Shown piece after piece: positions 60,138 through 64,000 of a DNA stretch of 64,000 nt. The notes beneath the pieces were generated by a model that made no database searches, was not told where the DNA came from, and saw only the letters and a list, made by a program, of their open reading frames with translations. Location of the stretch: assembly GCA_034336665.1 (NCBI GenBank), contig CM067589.1, positions 21,001 to 85,000 on the forward strand. The letters are read 5' to 3'. A program made the position numbers and the translations under genes. The stretch's first letter is position 1, and the number at the start of each line of letters is the position of its first letter. This DNA comes from Luscinia megarhynchos (taxonomy: Eukaryota; Chordata; Aves; Passeriformes; Turdidae).

Positions 60138-62247
60138 GTGAGAACCTGATCAGAAACATCAAAATTACCTTCAATTCTTTTTTTTTTCATTTATGAAGAA
60201 ATCGCAAGGATTTAATTTTTTTTTTATTATTTAAAATGTTGTCGCTTTTAAGTAGGTAATTTTATGTGGCTTTAACTCTGAATTTTCAGAGTTAAAAACA
60301 AAATTTCAAAGACAATCACAATCTATTTGCTGATTTTTTTTGCCTATCAAATGTGAAAATTATTCCTTAGATCTGTCAATTTCTAATTACTCGGCCAAAG
60401 CAGAACAGTCATTAATTTATAAAATCTGATTTCTTGGCCTTGTTTTCAAAGCCAGAAAAAGTTATTGACTCGTGATCAGCATTTTTCTTTTGCAGTTGGG
60501 ATTTAGGAGTGTCCTGGGTGCCATAATTGATAAAAGATTCGTGTTAATCATAAAAGTATTGGGGTTTGTATAAACCAGAATACTTAGATAAGACATGGAC
60601 CTAGATAAAGGGAAATATTTGATTAAAACCATTCTGTTTAACCCCCCTGTTATGAATATTGTGTTTTCTAAATAAATTGTATTTGATACCAATTTGTGAA
60701 ACAAAGCTTTCCCACGACCTGAAAGATTTTGCAAGATCAGATTTCCCAATTTTTTTTTTTTTGCAAAATCAGATTTTCCTGATTTTCCTGATTTTCCTGA
60801 TCTGTGTAATCAATTGCAGCCTATCCACTAAGACCAGACTTCCCCATTTCTGCTGTTCTTTATCTACCCAGACCAGATGGCCCATGGATGGTTTTTTGAC
60901 CACCACTGCTTACCTGGCAGAATTTTAAAAAGTAACAATAAAAACAACAAAAAAATTATTGATAACTACAAGGAATCAATAAGTAATTCCAAGGAAAAAA
61001 CAAAGGAAACCATATTATAAACCAAAACAAGGAAACCATGCTATAAAAAGGAATTGTTTGGGTTGTGACCCCTCACATTTTCCCAGCACTGCTTTGCTCT
61101 TTCTATATAAAATAAAGCACTCTAAATTTTGCTGAATATCAAGATTTCAGTCTATATTTTTTTCTCTCTATCTACATTTTCAGTCTATATTTTTTTTCTC
61201 TACCTACATTTTCAGTCTATATTTTTTTCTCTCTACCTACGTTTTCAAGCTGTATTTTTGTTCCCTATACCTACATTTTCAGTCTATATTTTTTTTTCTA
61301 TACCTACATTTTCAAGCTGTATTTTTTTCTCTCTCCCTACATTTTTGAAGCTGTATGTTTTTTCTCTATACCTACATTTTCAGTCTATATTTTTTCCTCT
61401 ATACATTTATATTCCATATACATTTATATTCCATATACATTCCTCTACATTTTCAGTCTGTACTTTTTCCTCTATACCTACATTTTCAAGCTGTATTTTT
61501 GTTCCCTATACCTACATTTTCAGTCTATATTTTTTTTCTCTATACCTACATTTTCAAGCTGTAATTTTTTCTCTCTACCTACATTTTCAGTCTATATTTT
61601 TTACTCTCTACCTACATTTTCAAGCTGTATGTTTTTTCTCTATACCTACATTTTCAGTTTATATTTTTTCCTCTATACATTTATATTCCATATACATTTA
61701 TACTCCATATACATTCCTCTACATTTTCAGTCTGTACTTTTTTCTCTATACCTACATTTTCAACCTGTATTTTTGTTCTCTATACCTACATTTTCAGTCT
61801 ATATTTTTTACTCTATACCTACATTTTTAAGCTGTATGTTTTTTCTCTGTACCTACATTTTCAGTCTATATTTTTTCCTCTATACCTACATTTTCAGTCT
61901 GTACTTTTTCCTCTATACCTACATTTTCAAGCTGTATTTTTTCTCTATATCTCCATTTTCAGTCTATATTTTTTTCTCTCTCCCTACATTTTTGAAGCTG
62001 TATGTTTTCTCTCTCTACCTGCATTTTCAGTCTGCATTTTTGTTTCTGATTTATGAGAAGGGCTTTGCTTTTGCAGTGAGGGACATCAGCAGGCTGAGCA
62101 TGGTGTCCAAAACCATCAGTGGCCGCCTGATCCATTACATCTCCACCTCGTCCGGGAGCCGCCGGCTGCTGCTGCAGGATTTCCACAGCCCCCAGCTCCC
62201 TGCCAGGAGAGAGGGAGCCTCCATCCTGGAGCACTACAAATCCCTAG
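59969..62247 (+). CDS. FBXO47: FBXO47, F-box only protein 47 (first two coding exons; gene continues past window)
   Basis: F-box proteins are substrate adaptors of SCF ubiquitin ligases; FBXO47 is expressed in germ cells and needed for meiotic synapsis in mammals. Exons 59969-60137 and 62077-62247 join in phase to give the F-box: FQILPLEIFQMVLNYLS/VRDISRLSMVSKTISG, followed by LIHYISTSSGSRRLLLQDFH and ILEHYKSLG. This is very close to mammalian FBXO47. The N-terminus before the F-box is arginine-rich here. An acceptor-like tttcctgcag ends at 59942, so a non-coding 5' exon probably lies upstream, perhaps at the CpG-rich block 56640-57160. Confidence 0.93.
60138..61135 (+). other. FBXO47: FBXO47 intron 1, unique part
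   Basis: AT-rich, no exon or known element recognised. Confidence 0.5.
61140..62040 (+). repeat. About 31-bp acceptor-like minisatellite, FBXO47 intron 1
   Basis: About 29 copies of CTACCTACATTTTCAG, with TCTATATTTTTTTCTCT or CTGTATTTTT as the spacer, ending 37 bases before exon 2. Confidence 0.95.
62077..62247 (+). CDS. FBXO47: FBXO47 second coding exon
   Basis: VRDISRLSMVSKTISGRLIH, YISTSSGSRRLLLQDFHSPQ, LPARREGASILEHYKSL plus one base, between gcttttgcag and gtgagg. It completes the F-box. Confidence 0.95.
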
Positions 62248-62344
62248 GTGAGGATAAACCCAGCCTGAACCTCCTCCTGGCATGGGGGTAACAGGGGCAA
62301 AAAAACAGGAGGGGAATGATTGCTGTCAGCGTTGAGGGACGGGC

Positions 62345-63170
62345 TGGAAACCGACTGAAATGTGTGGGTTATGGGGGAAAATCCCTGTTGTGTTCTTCCT
62401 CAGAATTTCGGGGTTATGGGGAAAAATCTCTGTGTATCCTGCCTCAGAATTTCTGGGTTATGGGGGAAATCCCTGTGTGTTCTGCCTCAGAATTTCTGGG
62501 TTATGGGGGAAATCCCTGTTGTGTTCTGTCTCAGAATTTCTGGGTTATGGGGGAAAATCCCTGTGTGTTCTTCCTCAGAATTTCTGGGTTATGGGGGAAA
62601 TCCCTGTGTGTCCTGCCTCAGAATTTCTGGGTTATGGGGGAAATCCCTGTTGTGTTCTGTCTCAGAATTTCTGGGTTATGGGGGAAATCCCTGTGTGTCC
62701 TGCCTCAGAATTTCTGGGTTATGGGGGAAATCCCTGTTGTGTTCTGTCTCAGAATTTCTGGGTTATGGGGGAAATCCCTGTGTGTCCTGCCTCAGAATTT
62801 CTGGGTTATGGGGAAAAATCTCTCTGTCCTGCCTCAGAAGGTCTGGGTTATGGGGAAAATCCCTGTGTGTCCTGCCTCAGAATTTCTGGGTTATGGGGAA
62901 AATCCCTGTTGTGTTCTGCCTCAGAATTTCTGGGTTATGGGGAAAAATCTCTGTGTATCCTGCCTCAGAATTTCTGGGTTATGGGGACAATCCCTGTTGT
63001 GTTCTGCCTCAGAATGTCTGGGTTATGGGGAAAATCTCTGTGTGTTCTGCCTCAGAATTTCTGGGTTATGGGGGAAAATCCCTGTGTGTTCTGTTTCAGA
63101 ATTTCTGGGTTATGGGGAAAATCCCCGTGTGCCCTGCCTCAGAATTTCTGGGTTGTGGAAAAAAAAATCT
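62345..63170 (+). repeat. 43-44-bp minisatellite TCAGAATTTCTGGGTTATGG
   Basis: About 19 copies in FBXO47 intron 2, degrading over 63170-63380. All three + frames stay open through it, which is an artefact of the unit. Confidence 0.96.
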
Positions 63171-63453
63171 TGAATTTCCCATCTGAGAACCTCTGAGTTA
63201 TGGAAAATAATATCTGTGTGTTCCACCTCAAAATTTCTGAGTTTTGGAAAAAAAAAATCTTGAATTTCCCACCTGAAAACCTCTGAGTTATGAAAAAAAC
63301 AAAAAACAAACCCTGTATGTCCCACCTGAAAACCTCTGAATTATGGGAAAAAAACCTCCCTGCATGTGCCATCTCAAAACATTTAATATTTTCAATGCCT
63401 TTATTTAATGCATTTTAACATTTTTATTTAATGCCTTCATTTATTTCATGTAT

Positions 63454-63583
63454 ATTCTATTCTATTCTATTCTATTCTATTCTATTCTATTCTATTCTAT
63501 TCTATTCTATTCTATTCTATTCTATTCTATTCTATTCTATTCTATTCTATTCTATTCTATTCTATTCTATTCTATTCTATTCT
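63454..63583 (+). repeat. (ATTCT)26 pentanucleotide microsatellite
   Basis: Uninterrupted TTCTA/ATTCT units, FBXO47 intron 2. Confidence 0.98.
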
Positions 63584-63589
63584 GTATAC

Positions 63590-64000
63590 CTACATTTTCA
63601 GTCTATATAGTTTTCTCTCTACCTACATTTTCAAGCTGTCTTTTCTTCTTTCTACCTACATTTTCAATCTGTTTTTTTCTCTCTTCCTCCATTTTCAGTC
63701 TATATTTTTTTCTCTACACCTACATTTTCAAGCTGTATTTTCTTCTCTGTACCTGCATTTTCAAGCTGTATTTTTTTTCTCTATACCTACATTTTCAGTC
63801 AATATTTTTTTTCCCTATACCTGCATTTTCAGTCTATATTTTCTTCTCTATAACTCCATTTTCAGTCTATATTTTTTTCTCTCTACCTACATTTTCAAGC
63901 TGTATTTTTTCTCTATAACTCCATTTTCAGTCTATATTTTTTCCCCTACACTTACATTTTCGGTCTATATTTTTTTCTCTCTACCTCCATTTTCAGTCTA
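63590..64000 (+). repeat. About 31-bp acceptor-like minisatellite, FBXO47 intron 2
   Basis: Same family as 61140-62040, continuing past the window end. Confidence 0.95.

Noticed and set aside
62316..63196. Three overlapping + strand frames of about 280 codons after FBXO47 exon 2
   Set aside because: All three frames of the 43-44-bp repeat are open, which a real gene would not show; the exon donor at 62248 is good.

Overview
This is vertebrate nuclear DNA, most likely from a bird and probably from a GC-rich microchromosome (homologue of chicken chromosome 27; inferred from gene order and base composition, not searched). Three multi-exon genes are recognised by reading exon, splice-site and reading-frame evidence: the 3' end of CACNB1 (+ strand, from 1844), all of PLXDC1 (+, 21227-49901, 14 coding exons) and the 5' end of FBXO47 (+, from 59969, continuing past the window). 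This gene set matches human 17q12. Between CACNB1 and PLXDC1, on the - strand, lies a four-exon secreted Dickkopf-family gene (7564-15956), closest in layout to DKK3; I know of no mammalian gene at this position (human has ARL5C there). Two tRNA genes are present: an intron-containing tRNA-Ile(TAT) nested in DKK intron 1, and a tRNA-Cys(GCA) between the DKK gene and PLXDC1.

Layout. 1-1843: CACNB1 intron (pyrimidine tract and C-rich minisatellite). 1844-6269: last CACNB1 coding exons, including a read-through end like the skeletal-muscle beta-1a tail. 6270-7355: CACNB1 3'UTR, which converges tail to tail with the DKK-like gene. 7564-15956: DKK-like gene with a 2.5 kb, roughly 62-bp minisatellite in intron 2. 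16190-20000: intergenic minisatellites. 20054: tRNA-Cys. 21060-21226: PLXDC1 CpG-rich promoter. 21227-49901: PLXDC1, almost every intron filled with its own minisatellite. 49902-52105: PLXDC1 3'UTR, itself largely repeat. 52110-59940: intergenic repeats, then a CpG-rich candidate FBXO47 promoter at 56640-57160. 59969-64000: FBXO47 exons 1-2, with one roughly 31-bp repeat family on both sides of exon 2.

Most of the sequence is tandem repeat; nearly all long open frames here are repeat artefacts. The most unusual feature is that some minisatellites contain splice junctions. In PLXDC1 the end of the transmembrane exon plus its donor is repeated seven times, the first four donors sharing one open frame. 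The acceptor and first bases of the PSI-domain exon are repeated about eleven times. The FBXO47 intron repeat mimics a complete 3' splice site. Several exons also carry small indels relative to the expected protein (CACNB1 2062-2156; PLXDC1 exons 6 and 7), which may be assembly error in a hard-to-sequence region or real change.
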